Assembly: GCA_028554755.1 (NCBI GenBank)
Contig: JAPTOF010000009.1
Coordinates: 15,353,501-15,417,500, forward strand
Length of the DNA: 64,000 bases
From: Cordia subcordata
Taxonomy: Eukaryota; Streptophyta; Magnoliopsida; Boraginales; Cordiaceae
Reading direction: 5' to 3'
Shown: positions 31,803 to 45,657 of the stretch, in pieces
Layout: each line of letters opens with the position of its first letter
How positions within the stretch are numbered: the first letter of the stretch is position 1
The notes under the pieces: generated by a model
Told to the model about the DNA's origin: nothing
The model's input: the letters and a program-made list of their open reading frames with translations, nothing else
Database searches by the model: none
Translations under genes and position numbers: made by a program

Positions 31803-34800
31803 CTAGCCTATGTTTGTTTAGAATCCAATTTAGTTGATGTACCATCAAATACTTGGTGGATTGATGATGGTGCAACGGTTCACGTTGCTATTTCTTTCTT
31901 GAGGGTTCAAAAACAAACGGAGGCCAAGTGAATTAGAGTCCAAGATCAAAGTTGGGAAAATGTTGCCGTTAGAGTAGAACACATAGGGACTGTTAGTCTA
32001 CGTTTGAGCACTAGTTTTGAACTTGTTTTAGAAAATGTTTTCTATGTACCGTCTTTTAGACGGAACTTGATTTCTATTTCTGTTTTAGACAAGATTGGTT
32101 ACGGTTTTAACTTTCGCAATAGCAAAGTACAATTGTTTTTCAATTCTAAAATTGTTGGTGAATGTGTTTTATCAAATGGTTTATACCAATTGCGTTTGTT
32201 CCCAGAAAGTTTTCATGACTCCTTTCATACAAAAACTTTTGCTTCTAAACGGAGTTTAATTAAAGAAACTTCTTCTTTGCTATGGAATAAAAGGTTAGGT
32301 CATATTTTTAGGGAAAGAGTTGAAAGACTCATTAAAAATGACATCTTACATTCTCTAAATTTTGGTGATCTTGAAACTTGTATTGGGTGCATTAGTGGTA
32401 AGATTACTAAAAACTAAAAAGAAATATGCTACTCGTAGTTCTGACCTTTTAGAAGTAATACACACAGATATTAGTGGACCTTATTCTGTTACATTGTGTG
32501 GCAACAAATATTTTGTTACATTCATTGATGACTTTTCTCGTTATGGATACCTCTATCTAATTAAAGAGAAATCAAGCTATTGACAAATTTAAAATTTTTA
32601 GGATAGAGGTAGAAAAACAACTTGGAAAGATTATCAAAATTGTTAGATCTGACCGGGGAGGTGAGCACTATGGTAGACATAGGGTCTTTGGACAACATAT
32701 AGAGTCGTTTGCCAAGTACTTACAGGATTGTGAGATTGTTGTCCAATACACCATGTCCGTAGCCCTGAACAAAATGGTGTATCCGAAAGGCGAAATCACA
32801 CCCTTAAGGATATGATGAGGAGCATGATGAGTGTTCTTGACTTGCGGAGTATCTTTGGGGTGAAGCCGTTAAAGCGACTTGTTATATCCTTAACCGTGTT
32901 CCCAGCAAGTCTGTTCCTAAAACTCCATTTGAACTTTGGGTAGGGAGAAAACCTAGTTTGAACCATTTACGAGTTTGGGGTTGTCTTGTTGAGGTGAGAA
33001 TTTACAAACCAAATGAGAAATCCACGACCCTAAGACTACTCGTTGTTATTTCATTGGATATCTTGCTCACTCTAAAGGATATAGGTTCTATTCTCCTACA
33101 CATGGTACTAAAATTGTTAAATCTCAAACTGCAAAATTCTTGGAATTAGATGTTGTTGTATCCTCTCAGCCTGCTATTGAAAGTAATGATAGAGAAACTA
33201 TCACGTTTCCACTACTAACAAATAGTCAAGTTGATACTTCCACTCATACTGAGAGATAAGACACTAATGGCCAGCATGTAGAAGATGAAGGTGTTCTGAC
33301 CGGTGAAAATCCACAACTTGAGAGCTCCTAACCTGATGAGCTTAATGAGGAACAATATTTGAGAATGTCTACTAGAGAAAGAAGACCTGCCATTTCGATG
33401 ATTATCTTATTTACCTCGGTGAGGAGATTATGATTCTGGAAGTGTAGTTGACCAGTTACATTTAGGGAGGCCATTAATGGGGATCAATCTGAGATATGGA
33501 TGGATGCTATGAAAGAGGAAATGCAGTCTATGATGGATAATGAAATTTGGAAACTTGTTCTATTGGTTGCAAATGGGTCTTCAAAACCAAGAGAGATCTT
33601 TTAGGAAAGATTGAGAGGTTCAAGGCAAGATTAGTTGCGAAAGGCTTTACCCAGAGAGAAGGGATAGATTATAATGAAACATTTTCACCTGTTTCTACAA
33701 AAAATTCTTTTAGGGTCATAATGGCTCTTATGGCACATTTTGATTTAGAGTTGCATCAAATGGATGTAAAACAGCTTTTCTCAATGGGGATTTATATGAA
33801 GAAGTCTATATGAAACAACCTGAAGGATTTGTTGTTGCTAGTGAAGAGAACATGGTATGTAAACTTAGAAAATCCATTTATGGTTTGAAGCAGGCCTCAA
33901 GGTAGTGGTATTTGAAATTTCATGAAAAGGTAATTTCTTATGGTTTTGAGGAAAATAAAGTTGATCAATGTATATCTCTCAAGATCAGTGGGAGTAAATT
34001 TATCTTTCTAATATTGTACGTTGATGATATTCTGCTAGCTACAAATAACTTGGGTATCCTCCATGAGACTAAGCAATATTTGTCTAAGACTTTTGATATG
34101 AAAGATCTTGGAGAGGCTTCTTTTGTCCTTGGTATTCAGATTTGTCGAGATAGGTCTTGTGGGATTTTGGGTCTTTCACAAAAAACTTACATGGATCGAG
34201 TTCTCAAGCGATTTAACATGGAGAATTGTGTCGGGTGATGCCCCTGTTGTAAAAGGTGATCAGCTCAGCTTGAAGCAATGTCCTCAAAATGATGTAAAGA
34301 GAAATTCCATGAAAGATGTGCCATATGCTAGTGCTGTTGGGAGCTTAATGTATGCTCAAGTATGCATGAGACCTGATATTGCTTTTGCGTAGGAGTTCTT
34401 GGTCGATATCGGATAAATCCTTGTAGGAACATTGGATTGCGGCAAAGAAAGTAATGAGATACCTACAGAAGACCAAGAATTATATGCTTGTTTATCGTAA
34501 AGTAGATCATTTAGAGTTGATTGGATATTCTAACTCTGACTATGCTAGTTGTTTAGATGATCGAAAATCTACTTTTGGGTACATATTCATGTTAGCCGAG
34601 GGGTGTGTCTTGGAAGAGCGCTAAGCAAAACTTACTGCCTCTTCGACTATGCAGGCAAAGTTTGTGGCTTGTTATGAAGCCTCATCCCATGCTATGTGGC
34701 TCAAGAACTTGATATCTAGTTTGAGAATTATAAATTCTATTACTAGATCTATTAAGATCTATTGTGATAATAGAGCTGCTGTTTTTTTCTCAAAGAATAA

Positions 34801-35002
34801 TAAGAGTACTAAAGCTTGCAAGCATATAGATATCAAATTCTTGGTAGTCAGAGATTTTGTCAAAAATGGTGATATTCTTATAGAGCAGATTACTACTGAT
34901 GAAATGTTAGGTGACCCTTTGACTAAAGGTCTTAGACCTATAGTCTTTATGAAACATGTTAAGAATATGGGCATTTTACAGCCTTTTGATGCTATTGTCT
35001 AG
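31803..35002 (+). pseudogene. copia pol (broken), copy 2
   Basis: Same domains as 12442-15647. Extra lesions: the protease motif reads WWIDDGA instead of WWIDSGA (CAG lost), plus base gains or losses near 32,411, 32,570, 33,395, 33,424, 33,451, 33,770 and 34,389. Most of them overlap CAG, CTG or homopolymers. Confidence 0.9.
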
Positions 35003-35743
35003 TGGGAGTTTTATGTTATCGTGTATTGTTGGGTAATCCCATTATTTTTGTTTTGCTTTGCACTTTGGTGCATTGATCAATAGCATGTTGTTCTATGTTT
35101 TATGACATAATTTGATATTCTGAAATTGCTCATATTTATGTGTTGTTATGGATCTTATGTTTGGTATTCTTTGCGATAAGATCCCTATTAAGTTTACTAT
35201 CTCCATAAGGACACCATTTTTGTTGGAGATATTTATTCTTACCTCGCATGTAGATCGCCATTTTGTGAGGTTAAGAATAATATTTCCTCCGCCTGTTGAA
35301 TGCCGTTTTGTGAGGATATGTGTTATTTTCTCTAGCATATTGAACGCTATTTTGTGAGGATAAGAATAATAGATTTCTCTTGCGTTAAGCACCGACATTG
35401 GAGAAATCATGTCGAGGACTGACAAAGAAATTGCAAATTTTGATCACATATTGGTGCTAGTTTCTTGCTACGCTGCCGTATGTTTGGTCCATGACGATAA
35501 GGTTGGATGACATTTGTGACCGTGGAAAGTTTTGTGTCAATATGGAACACTATGACTGCCATGATTCGATGTTTGACAATCATGTTGGTCCGGATATATG
35601 CTCAAGGTGTAATCTTATGAATCAGTTTTTTTTTTAAAAAAAAATTGTGGCCACATTCTGTTTCCTATTCAGCCTAATAAATATTTTTCTTAAATTTTTT
35701 TTTGAAAATAAATAAAACAATTAACGTTGCCCAAGTGGGAGAC

Positions 35744-36166
35744 CGTTGAAAAAATTCTCTTTAAAGTGGGTTACCGTTAATTATTTTTGGTTTTATGAAA
35801 TAAGCTGAATATCTGGTTCACAAGTTGGGCTTTGTAATCATATTAGTTTTAGCCCACCTCATAAATCCATACGGTTCTTTCATGCATAGGCCCATATATT
35901 CTGATAAATCCTATTATAGGTAGGACTGTCAGAATTTATTATAAATAGGGCTAGGTCCCCTCTCCTACTCTTAACCGTAGTAATTGCTCCCATAAGCATC
36001 TATTAATATTGAGTAGAGCAAGGAGAGGAAGATCTACGCCTAGATTGGGTGACAGTTATATCTTCAATAATTTTTAACAATAATGGCTCAAACAGGTACG
36101 CGCTTCCGCTATCAATTATGTCTTTAAATTTATATTGTAAGTTCATGTATAATTATTTATGTTACA
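35744..36166 (+). repeat. 3' LTR, copy 2
   Basis: 423 bp, partner of 28374-28797. The end reads TTATTTATGTTACA where the 3' LTR of copy 1 has TTATTTGCTGTTACA, a change at a CTG. Confidence 0.9.
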
Positions 36167-36824
36167 GGAATTTGTTGGAGTATGACTCGAACTGCAAGTC
36201 CAATTGAATATTGGAGAATAGGAAGTCAATAAGAATAAAATTACGTGAGATTATGGCATTTCTAATCCAAATATGATTAGCATATGTGCTCTAACAATTG
36301 GACTTTCTACCACAAGTTTTGTTGTCACACACCACAAGGTGGGTGTACCACGTTTGGTTGCAGAGAAATTATCTCTTTTGAGTAATAGAGAATTACTTTG
36401 TGAATGTAAGCCTTAACTGAACTACGTTAAAATGTTGTGTGTTTCAGTGTAATGTGTGTTTATTGACATTGTGTCCTATGTATCTCTGCGCACGATCCTT
36501 CCAATAGACACACCACATATTTCTGCACAAAAAAAAAGAATATTTACTATTAAAAAGCAGCTGAACCCTTAATTAGGCTGCCTACGTACTTCGACATTGA
36601 TCGATTCCAAAGATTGATACCGGCCAATATCAAAGATCAAGCTGCACGTAGTTCTGTAGTTTACAACAACGATTATGTGCATAGAAAAATATCCATTACG
36701 AACTATATATGGTGGTAGTATTCTTCCTTTTCTTCATGCATGGTTGATTGCTCCTTGAGAAGCTTGAAGACTCGAAGGCATGCGAATCAAATTATTATAT
36801 TCATTCAAAGATGTTCATCACGAA
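36167..36824. other. Intergenic between copia element and NAC 3' end, copy 2
   Basis: Equivalent of 16816-17471. No gene seen. Confidence 0.5.
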
Positions 36825-38371
36825 TCACCCGAACACCGCTCCTAGCATATACGAAGCCATGAACTCCGGCACGTCAAGATCTTCAAGGCTTAATGAAAGA
36901 TCAAAATTATCACCCGAGAATGGAATTTCTGAGATATCATCATTTAGAAATCTTCCATAATCTTCGAGAGAGGCATCGGCATTGTCCATACTAGTGTGAG
37001 CTCCCAAGTAGTGGGCTAATTGTAATCCATTACCAGCAGCGTAACAAGGTTGCAGCAGCTCGAAAGATGTATCGTGTGCAGCTTGATTTGATGAGCAAAG
37101 ACGAGCATCATCGGCATGATCTTGATGGACATCAATTGCGATAAGTTCCGGAGGATTAGTGGTATCCCCCGATAACGACATATCATCCAATAGAGATGCA
37201 CATTGAATACGAGCAATATCATCACCATCACCACCGTTTGGCAAGCCTACTCCATCATCTACAACCCCATGGCGGCCATGCTGATCAGCTTCAGACACTA
37301 GCATCATCAATGTCGCCTCGGAGATATTCTTCGCTTCTAGTTCACCACCAGGGGCTTGATTTAATGAGCAAACACCATCATCATCGTCAGCTTGGTCAAT
37401 ATTATCGTTATCGTCGACACCAATTGCAATAGGCTCCGGAGGATTGGTATTGGAATTGGTATTGGTATTTCCCGCTAACAACATGTCTTCCAATAGGGAT
37501 GCGTATTCATCAACACAAGCATCATCACCATCACCACCGTCTGGCGAGCCTACTACTCCAAAATCTGCAATCCCATGGTGATCAGCCACAACCATCATCG
37601 ACGACGTACTCTTCTTTTCTTGAGGAATATAATCATAATAATCGTGGACGTCCTCCTCTCTGGACTTCCTCTTGCCCAAAACTAATTGAGTACTAGTAGT
37701 TGTAGAGATTTCCGATGACTTTCCCGAGTAATAATTCATCAAAACTTGATCATCATCATGATTCCTCCTCATCATCATCATCAAATCAGCTTCAGCTTCA
37801 GCTTCGATTTCAGCCGCCGTTTGTTTCTTCAAGATTTTCGACCAAGACGACTCTTCCTTCATAACTTTGCAAATAACGTAGTTGGTGCTTCCAATATCCT
37901 CCAACCCAGCATCCGAAAGTGAATATTCATGCAACCTCCATTGCCCTTTTCCATCCAAATCTTCTTTGGCGGCGCTGCTTGGTTTATACGTAAACGTCCT
38001 TTTGGTGCCTATTTTGGCTTTTCCTATCACAATATCTTTAGCCCCGATGTTTCCATGCCATGTGCCGCAACCGGCTGTTCGAACATTGTTCTTGTTGCCC
38101 TTCTTAATCTTTGACAATTTAGTAAACACATACATAATCTTCTGTTTTTTAGCCTTACTAGAATCGTCGCCGATACCCGAGCTTTCCCAGTGATCATCGT
38201 CTTCCCTGAACACCTCCCACGGATTTGCTTTGTCGCCATAAAGTTCCTTTCGACCACTACATCGCATGGCAAAGCCTGTCCCAGCAATTTTCTCCTCAAG
38301 TACCCCACCAGCAATTCTTGATCTGAAGGCGTAAAGTGATAACCCACCGGTACTTTGGCCATGCTCATCAT
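36825..38371 (-). pseudogene. NAC gene with one-base frameshift, copy 2
   Basis: Same gene as 17472-19019 with one C missing in a CCC run at about 38,247 (GTTCCTTTCG against GTTCCCTTTCG). The shift comes at about residue 44, inside the NAC domain, and leaves an N-terminal fragment and a long C-terminal open frame. The remaining 470 codons match the inverted copy, including NQAPGG. An undisturbed frame with one homopolymer indel may be a recent mutation or a sequencing error. Confidence 0.85.
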
Positions 38372-38480
38372 CAACAAAGTATTATTTTTGGCCGCTTCTT
38401 AAATCTTAAAACTTAGAACTTAAATCTTAAAACAAGCAAAGAATAACGAGAATGGAACATCAACCTTCAACCTTCAAGTT

Positions 38481-40748
38481 CTAAGGTATAAATAAGCAAG
38501 TTAATGGCGGTTGTGTTCTTATTTCTGATTGAAACACCTAATTCAGTGCCCTCCAAGCCATATTGCTAGCTGTGTAGGCGATTAAGAATTTTATGGTTTT
38601 CTTGTTAAGATCTAGAAAGAATTGTTTTAAGATTAGACTTCTTGTAGGTAAGAGATATGTGTATTCTTCCCTCCAAAAAAATACGAAAGGATGTGATATC
38701 TGTATCAAGTACCACGTGATTGCTCGAGAGTAAGAATCCAATTAGACCCCAAATTTTTAATTTTTTTAATTATAATTGTATAAAAAATTTGTTATCATAT
38801 TACTTTTTTAAACCTTTAAACGTCTCTGCAATTGGCTTTGCACTTGTAATCTCGCGACGATTCTTTTTAGACTTTAGCCGAAAAACCATAAAATTCTTAA
38901 TCGTCTACACCAGTACTACCCCTACCCCTACCAAACAAAATTTTTTGGTTTTCTTGCTCAAGTCAAAAAAGAATTGTTTTAAGATTAGACTTCTTATATG
39001 TAAGATAGATGTGTATTCCCACTTCCAAAAATATACCAATGGATCACGTACCACGTGATTAGCTGAGCCTAAATATTTATTTGCAGTTAAGTCAAACATA
39101 AACTAACACCGAAACCAGCAATTTAGAGCCAATTTGGCATTGTTGCTGCTATTTTTTTTTCTTTTAAAAAAAAAAACTAGATATAAATCTACTGTTGAGA
39201 AAAGTTGTTTTGTTATTGAAGAAAATTACTTGAAAAAAGAAATGATTGTACAAGAACGTACCGGTATTACCTTGGAAAATATCTTAGAGAAAATAGTTCT
39301 ATGTATGCTCGGGCATGGATAAATAATGCTTCCTCCAAAAATATCAACGGATGTGATTTTTGAGTCACGTGTTACATGATTGCTTAAGAGTAAGTATTTA
39401 ATTAGGCTTCAAATTTGAAAATTTCGTAATTATAAATATAATTATATAAAAAATGTTATAAGATTATTCTTTTCGAATTTAAACGTTTCAATATTAGGTT
39501 TTTTTCTTCTAAACCTTTAATTTTATAATTTTTATTAGTTTTCAAATCAATATTTTCGTTAGGTATTTTTATTTTTGTGTAAATATATTCATTTTTTTTT
39601 TTGTAATTTATAAAAATTTCTATATATCAACTAAAGAAATATGAATCATGTTATTCAAACAAAACTTAAAAAGAAACAAAAGATTGAAGCGTTATATAAT
39701 CACAAAATGCAGTTTTTGATAAATTTTTAACAAGTTGTGATGCAACTAAATCGAGGGACGAAGTTACATAGTCTTAAGGGGTCAAATTGCATTTTGATGA
39801 AGAGTTTTTCTATCTGTAGTTTTAGATTTTTTAAAAATTTAATTAGGTATATGACTCACCTTAAATTTATGAATGACCCCATAAAATTTTACATTTCATG
39901 TTTTAATAAGGATAAATGAGAAAATTTAGTTTTTTGTTAGAGAAAATAAACTATACTCTTATACTTTTTGTTTGAAAACGTTAGATTTGCCAAATCAATG
40001 AAATAAATTTTACAAACAATAAGATATATAAATAATTTAATAATTATTAATAAACCATCTTTGCTCTTTTTTTACAAACTCTTCTACATCTATAAGACTT
40101 TGATTGTCATAGTTAGAAACTTGAGCTCTCAAAATGAAGAAAAAACCCTCATATTTACTATAAGTAGAAACATTGAGGAAATGCATGAATTTTATAGGAT
40201 ATTGTGACGTTTAATATTTTGATCCCCACTTATAAAAATCTTGGTTTCGTGTAAATCTTACGTAAAATTAGTAAATTATCTCAGCAATAAACTCTTAATA
40301 AATGGATTAAGGATAATATTAATTGAGAAAAAAATGTTAAACAAATTTATTAAAAGAAATTAATTACTAACTTTGCATCTCAAAATATTCAATTATTACC
40401 TATTGTGTAGTTTCACTTATGTTTTTATTAACTATAATTTAAAATTAATCATTTTGGTGTATATATTTATAGAGCATTGTACTAAAAAATGATCTATAAT
40501 CAAACTTGAGATTGCAAATTCTATATTAATAGTGGTTTATTGATGTCAATTTTAACTAACAACATTACTTACAAGTACCTAATTTTTAAGTAAGTTAACA
40601 ACATATAAACACATATGATTCAAACAATTATTTGAGTTCAAAATGGAGTTCTAGAAAAGCATCAATTATGATGTTTTTTGTCCAACTACATTTTACACAT
40701 TTGCGGTTGGTTACAGATAAGGGAGGTCAATTGACCCGTCTTTGTTTT
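38481..40748. repeat. AT-rich block A, copy 3
   Basis: Equivalent of 1-2271 and the natural upstream DNA of the copy 2 NAC gene. The chimera lies at 39083-39324. No gene. Confidence 0.8.
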
Positions 40749-40877
40749 GATCTGAAGGCGTAAAGTGATAAGCCAACGGTACTTTGGCCATGCTCATCAT
40801 CAACAAAGTATTATTTTTGGTGCTTGTCAAAACATGCAAAGAATAATGAGAATGAAACATCAACCTTCAACCTTCGA
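40749..40877 (-). pseudogene. NAC gene 5' relic, copy 3
   Basis: Same truncated NAC start and leader as 2272-2400. Confidence 0.85.
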
Positions 40878-42915
40878 GTTTTAAGGTTTAAATAAGCAAG
40901 TTAATGGCGGTTGTGTTTTTATTTCTGATTGAAACACCAAATTATGTGCCCTCCAAGCCATATTGCTAGTTGTGTAGGCGATTAAGAATTTTATGGTTTT
41001 CTTGTTAAAATCTAGAAAGATTTGTTTTAAGATTAGACTTCTTATATGTAAGAGATATGTGTATTCTTTCCTCCAAAAAAATACGAAAGGATGTGTCATT
41101 TGTATCACGTACCACGTGATTGCTTGAGAGTAAATATTCAATTAGACCCCAAATTTTAAAACTTTTTACTTATAATTATATATAAAATGTCATCATATTA
41201 CTTTTTTAAACCTTTAAACGTGTCTATGTTCGGTTTTGTACTTCTAATCTTGCAGCAATTCTTTTTAGACTTTAGCCAAAAAAAACCATAAAATTCTTAA
41301 TTGTCTACACCACTGCCCCTACCACTACCAAACAAAATTTTTTGGTTTTCTTGCTCAAGTCAAAAAAGAATTGTTTTAAGATTAGACTTCTTATATGTAA
41401 GAGATATGTGTATTCTTCCCTCCAAAACATATCAAAGGATGTGATTTTTGCATCACGTATTACATGATTGCTTAAGAGTATGTATTTAATTAGGCTCCAA
41501 ATTTTAAAATTTTGTAATTATAAATAGAATTATATAAAAAAATGTTATAAGATTATTTTTTAAACATTTAAACGTTTCAATATTAGGTTTTGTTCTTTTA
41601 AACCTTTAATTTTTTTAAATTTTTATTAGTTTTCAAATCTAATATTTTGGTTAGGTATGTTTTATTTTCGTGTAAATATTTTCATTTTTTTTGTAATTTA
41701 TAAAAATTTCTATATATCAACTAAAGAAATATGAATCATGTTATTCAAGCAAAACTTAAAAAGAAGCAAAAGATTGAAGCGTTATATAATCACAAAATGC
41801 ATTTTTCGATAAATTTTTAACAAGTAGTGATGCAACTAAATCGAGGCGAAGTTACATAGTCTTAAGGTGTAAAATTGCATTTTGATGAACAGTTATTACT
41901 ATCCGTAGTTTTAGAATTTTTAAAAATTTAATTAGGTATATGACTCACCTTAAATTTATGAATGACCCCATAAAATTTTAGATTTCTTATTTTAATAAGG
42001 ATAAATGAGATAATTTTGTTTTTAGTTAGAGAAAATAAACTATATTCTTATACTTTTCGTTTCAAAATGTTAGATTTGCTAAATCAACGAAGCAAATTTT
42101 ACAAACAATAAGATATATAAATAATTTAATAATTATTAATAAACCACCTTTGCTCTTTCTTTACACTCTTCTACATCTATAAGACTTTGATTGTCATTGT
42201 TAGAAATTTGAGCTCTCAAAATAAAAAAAAAGGCTCAAATTTACTATAAGTAGAAACATTGAGAGAAATGCATGCACTTTATTGGACATTGTGACATTTA
42301 ATATTTTGTCCCTCCTAACAAAAATCTTGGTTTCGTGTAAAATTTAAGTAAAGTTTATAAATTATCTCAGAAATAAACTCTTAATAAATGGATTAAGGAT
42401 AATATTAATTGAGAAAAAAATGATAAAAAAAATTATTAAAAGAATTTAATTACTAACTTTGCTTCTCAAAATATTCAATTATTACCTATTGTGTAGTTTC
42501 ACTTATGTTTTTATTAATTATATTTTAAAATTAATCATTTTGGTGCATATATTTATAGAGCATTGTACTAAAAAATGATCTCTAATCAATCTTTAGATTG
42601 CAAATTCGACAATAATAGTGGTTTATTAATGTCATTTTTAACTAACAATGTTACTTCGACAATAATAGTGGTTTATTAATGTCATTTTTAACTGACAATG
42701 TTACTTCTAAGTACCTAATTTTTAAGTAAGTTAACAACATATAAGCACATATGATTCAAACAATTATTTGAGTTTAAAATGGAGTTCTAAAAAAGTATTG
42801 ATTATGATGTTTTTTGTCCAACTACATTTTACACATTGGCGGTTGGTTACAAACAAGGGAGGTAAATTGACCCCTCTTTGTTTTGATAAGGTAGTGTATA
42901 AGATATTTTCCTTGT
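40878..42915. repeat. AT-rich block B, copy 3
   Basis: Equivalent of 2401-4430. The 50-bp pair begins with CGACAATAATAG in both units here, so the units are more alike than in copies 1 and 2. No gene. AT-rich DNA continues to the Mutator-like element. Confidence 0.78.
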
Positions 42916-43179
42916 TTTGATTGACCCCCACTAAAACTCTCTTAATTTTTTTATTCTCTCAAATCAACATCCGGATTTCGTGACATTCGAACTTAGATCA
43001 TCCTGTTTCTATATTAGGTTTTGTACTTCTAAACCTTTAATAATTTTTATTTTTTATCTTAAATTTATATTTTTGTTAAGTATATTTTATTTTTGTGTAA
43101 GTATATTCATTTTCTTTGTAATTTATAAAAATTTATGTATATCAACTAAAAATTTTGAATAACGTTATTCAAAGCTTAA

Positions 43180-44239
43180 GGGTAAAATGCACAAGACTCT
43201 CCGTAGTCTATCATAAGTGCACAATACCCTGTGGTGAATAAAAGTTCCATCCGTACTCTACCGTTTAAATTCTCCAACGGTGTTACAATTTATTGGAAAA
43301 AAATACATAACAAGCCCGTGGTAAGTAAAAGTTCTATCCGTACTCCCTACCTTTTAAATTCCCCCAACAGTGTTACAATTTACTAGAAAAGAAATACATA
43401 AATAGCCTTACCCCACTGGTTCAATTTTTTTTTATCAAATACGTGCATAACAATTAATAAAAATAAAAATTCATCTGATGCAAATTTTATTTTAGTTGAT
43501 ACATAAATGTTAAAGAAAACGAAGCAAAATAATAGGTTATCGATTCATCTAACGAATCAAACTAAATTGGAATAAGTATGAACCAAGTCGTCTTTAGTCA
43601 TAAAATAAAAATATCATCTGAGCATTGAAATTGCGCCACACTTCGGGTTTTGGATCTCTGCATCGACGAATATTATTAATCCATATTTTTCCTTCATATT
43701 CTTTTTTGGTGCACAGCCATCACGTGTTTCTTAATTGGCAATGCAATTGCTTTCATGGCCTTTTTTTTTTTTTTTTTTTTTTTTGTGTTGCTGGTAAACC
43801 CATGATCAAGGAATTCAACGATGAGGGCAAGCTTCTCCCAGAGAAAATTCTTAGTATCCAACTGCGGGAAATGGATCAAACTACATTTGAAAGCTTTTTG
43901 ACCAGTGGTTTTCCTCGTATGTTCCCCATGATCTTCAATAGGTAAATTTTATTATGTTTGAGAATTTATATCTTTGTTAATTGTTATGTACATGTTTAGC
44001 AATTAAAGAAAAAAGGAAGTAAGGTTATTAATGTCTTTTGTTATAAATTTTAACACCATTAGGGAAGTTTTGACAGTAGGGTGTGCGTGTAGAATTTTTA
44101 CTCACCTTAGGGGTTGTTGAGAGACTTTTGGTATCCGATGGGTAATGTGCGCTTCGGAATTACTCACCACAGGACTTGTTATGAGACTTTTGGTACTGCA
44201 CTTAAGATAGACTATAGGGGGTTCTAGTGCGTTTTATCC
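43180..44239 (+). mobile_element. Mutator-like (Pack-type) element, copy 3
   Basis: Same element as 4706-5766, with matching ends and the 9-bp flanks AAAGCTTAA/AAAACTTAA. Several CCTGTGG sites in its terminal repeats have lost bases here. Confidence 0.65.
43802..43945 (+). pseudogene. Exon-like captured fragment, copy 3
   Basis: Identical 47-codon stretch to 24463-24606, after a T run about three bases longer than in copy 2. Family not recognised. Confidence 0.5.
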
Positions 44240-44248
44240 AAAACTTAA

Positions 44249-45657
44249 TAAGAAGCAAAAGGTTGAAGCTTAATATAATCTCAAAAAGGAATTCGTGATA
44301 AATTTTTAACAAGCGATTCAAGTAAATCTTACGTAAAATTGATAAATAGTCTCAATAGATTGATGATAATATTAACGGGCAAGAGTTCTAACTGATAAAC
44401 CTTCTCAGGCTCATTCTTCTCTTATTTCCTACAAGAGATATTTTTTTTAATTGGTAATTTTGCTTTCACTCATATAATTTGGAATAGAATCTGGTAGTTA
44501 CATGGCCTAAAAACCGCATAGGTGTATGACATTTTGGCATATAGCTTTTTTGTATAATTTGGGATAGAGTTCGGTACAGTTAGTACGTCTTGACCAAGTC
44601 AACAATCCACTCAAAAATATATTTTTGTAAGTTTAAAAGTTAAAATTATTTGGTTGGCCCATTTTGAAAAGAAATTTTAAGTAAAAGTTAAAATGAAAAA
44701 CATATTAAATAAAGTTTAGAAACTCCATATTAGAGCTCTTAAAAGAAAATCTTCTCAAAAGTTGTTTTTATGGCGAGAAAAATATTTTGTTTTATTTCCC
44801 TTTTCAAAATTTTCATTAAATATTTTTAAAAGTTTAATAATACTCAAAAAATAACTAAAAGATCAACATCTAAAATACAAAATCAAACAGTTAATTTTTT
44901 TGGTCAATAAATACCCAAACTTTACCATTAGAATACTTTGGCATTCAAAATTTAAATTTCACAGTTAAGTCAAACAGAAACCAACACCTAAACTAGTAAT
45001 TTAGAGCCAATCTGGCTTTGTTGCTGCTATATTGAAAAGCACTTTATCTAAACATGCTATTGAGAAAAGTTGATTTGTTATTGAATAAAAATACTATTTG
45101 ATAAAAAAGAATAGTTTGTAATTTGTGTTTTGTTAAAATTGCTATTTACAGAGATATTTATGATTTATTTATATTTTATATTTTTTTAGTCTTTAAACTT
45201 CTTAAATTTCCAAAAATTTTTGCATTTTCCAATATTTATTTTTTTTAATTTTTACTTGTTTTGATTTTTTAATGTTTCCATTTTACATGCTTCCATTTTT
45301 TATTTTTAATCTTTAAATATTTTATTATTCAATTTTTTATTTTAATTTTTTAAAAATTTAAAGTTTTTAAATTTATTTAAGTAATATATTTAATTTAATT
45401 GTTTTAATTAATAAAAGTATATAAACCCACTGCATATAAAACGTAGTTGGACAAAAAAATCATAATTGATGTTTTTTCAGAACTTCATTTTAGGCCTTAC
45501 AACCTAATGCATCTTCCTTCTTGCAAAGCTCTTTTATTATTATTATTATTATTATTATTTTTTAATTGTGAACCTCAATCCCAAACTGGTTCTCAATAGG
45601 TGCAAATGTTGTAGAAATAAGTTGAATGAGCTAACTTTTTTTTTTTAGCTTTCCAAC
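44249..45657. other. AT-rich intergenic DNA, copy 3
   Basis: Equivalent of 5776-7201, with the TTA microsatellite near 45,534-45,559. No gene. Confidence 0.6.

Larger units (their letters stand above)
28374..36166 (+). mobile_element. Ty1/copia LTR retrotransposon, copy 2
   Basis: Same insertion as 9252-16815, copied with the unit (7,793 bp; longer because of one more 245-bp gag repeat). LTRs 28374-28797 and 35744-36166, primer site 28800-28812. It has more single-base losses in pol than copy 1. Confidence 0.95.
19129..38480 (+). repeat. Segmental duplication unit, copy 2
   Basis: Second direct copy, 19,352 bp long and colinear with copy 1 throughout. It carries three gag 245-bp repeats, a frameshifted NAC gene and a better preserved exon-like fragment in its Mutator-like element. 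In the NAC C-terminal coding region it matches the inverted copy rather than copy 1, so copies 2 and inverted may be closer relatives there. Confidence 0.93.
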
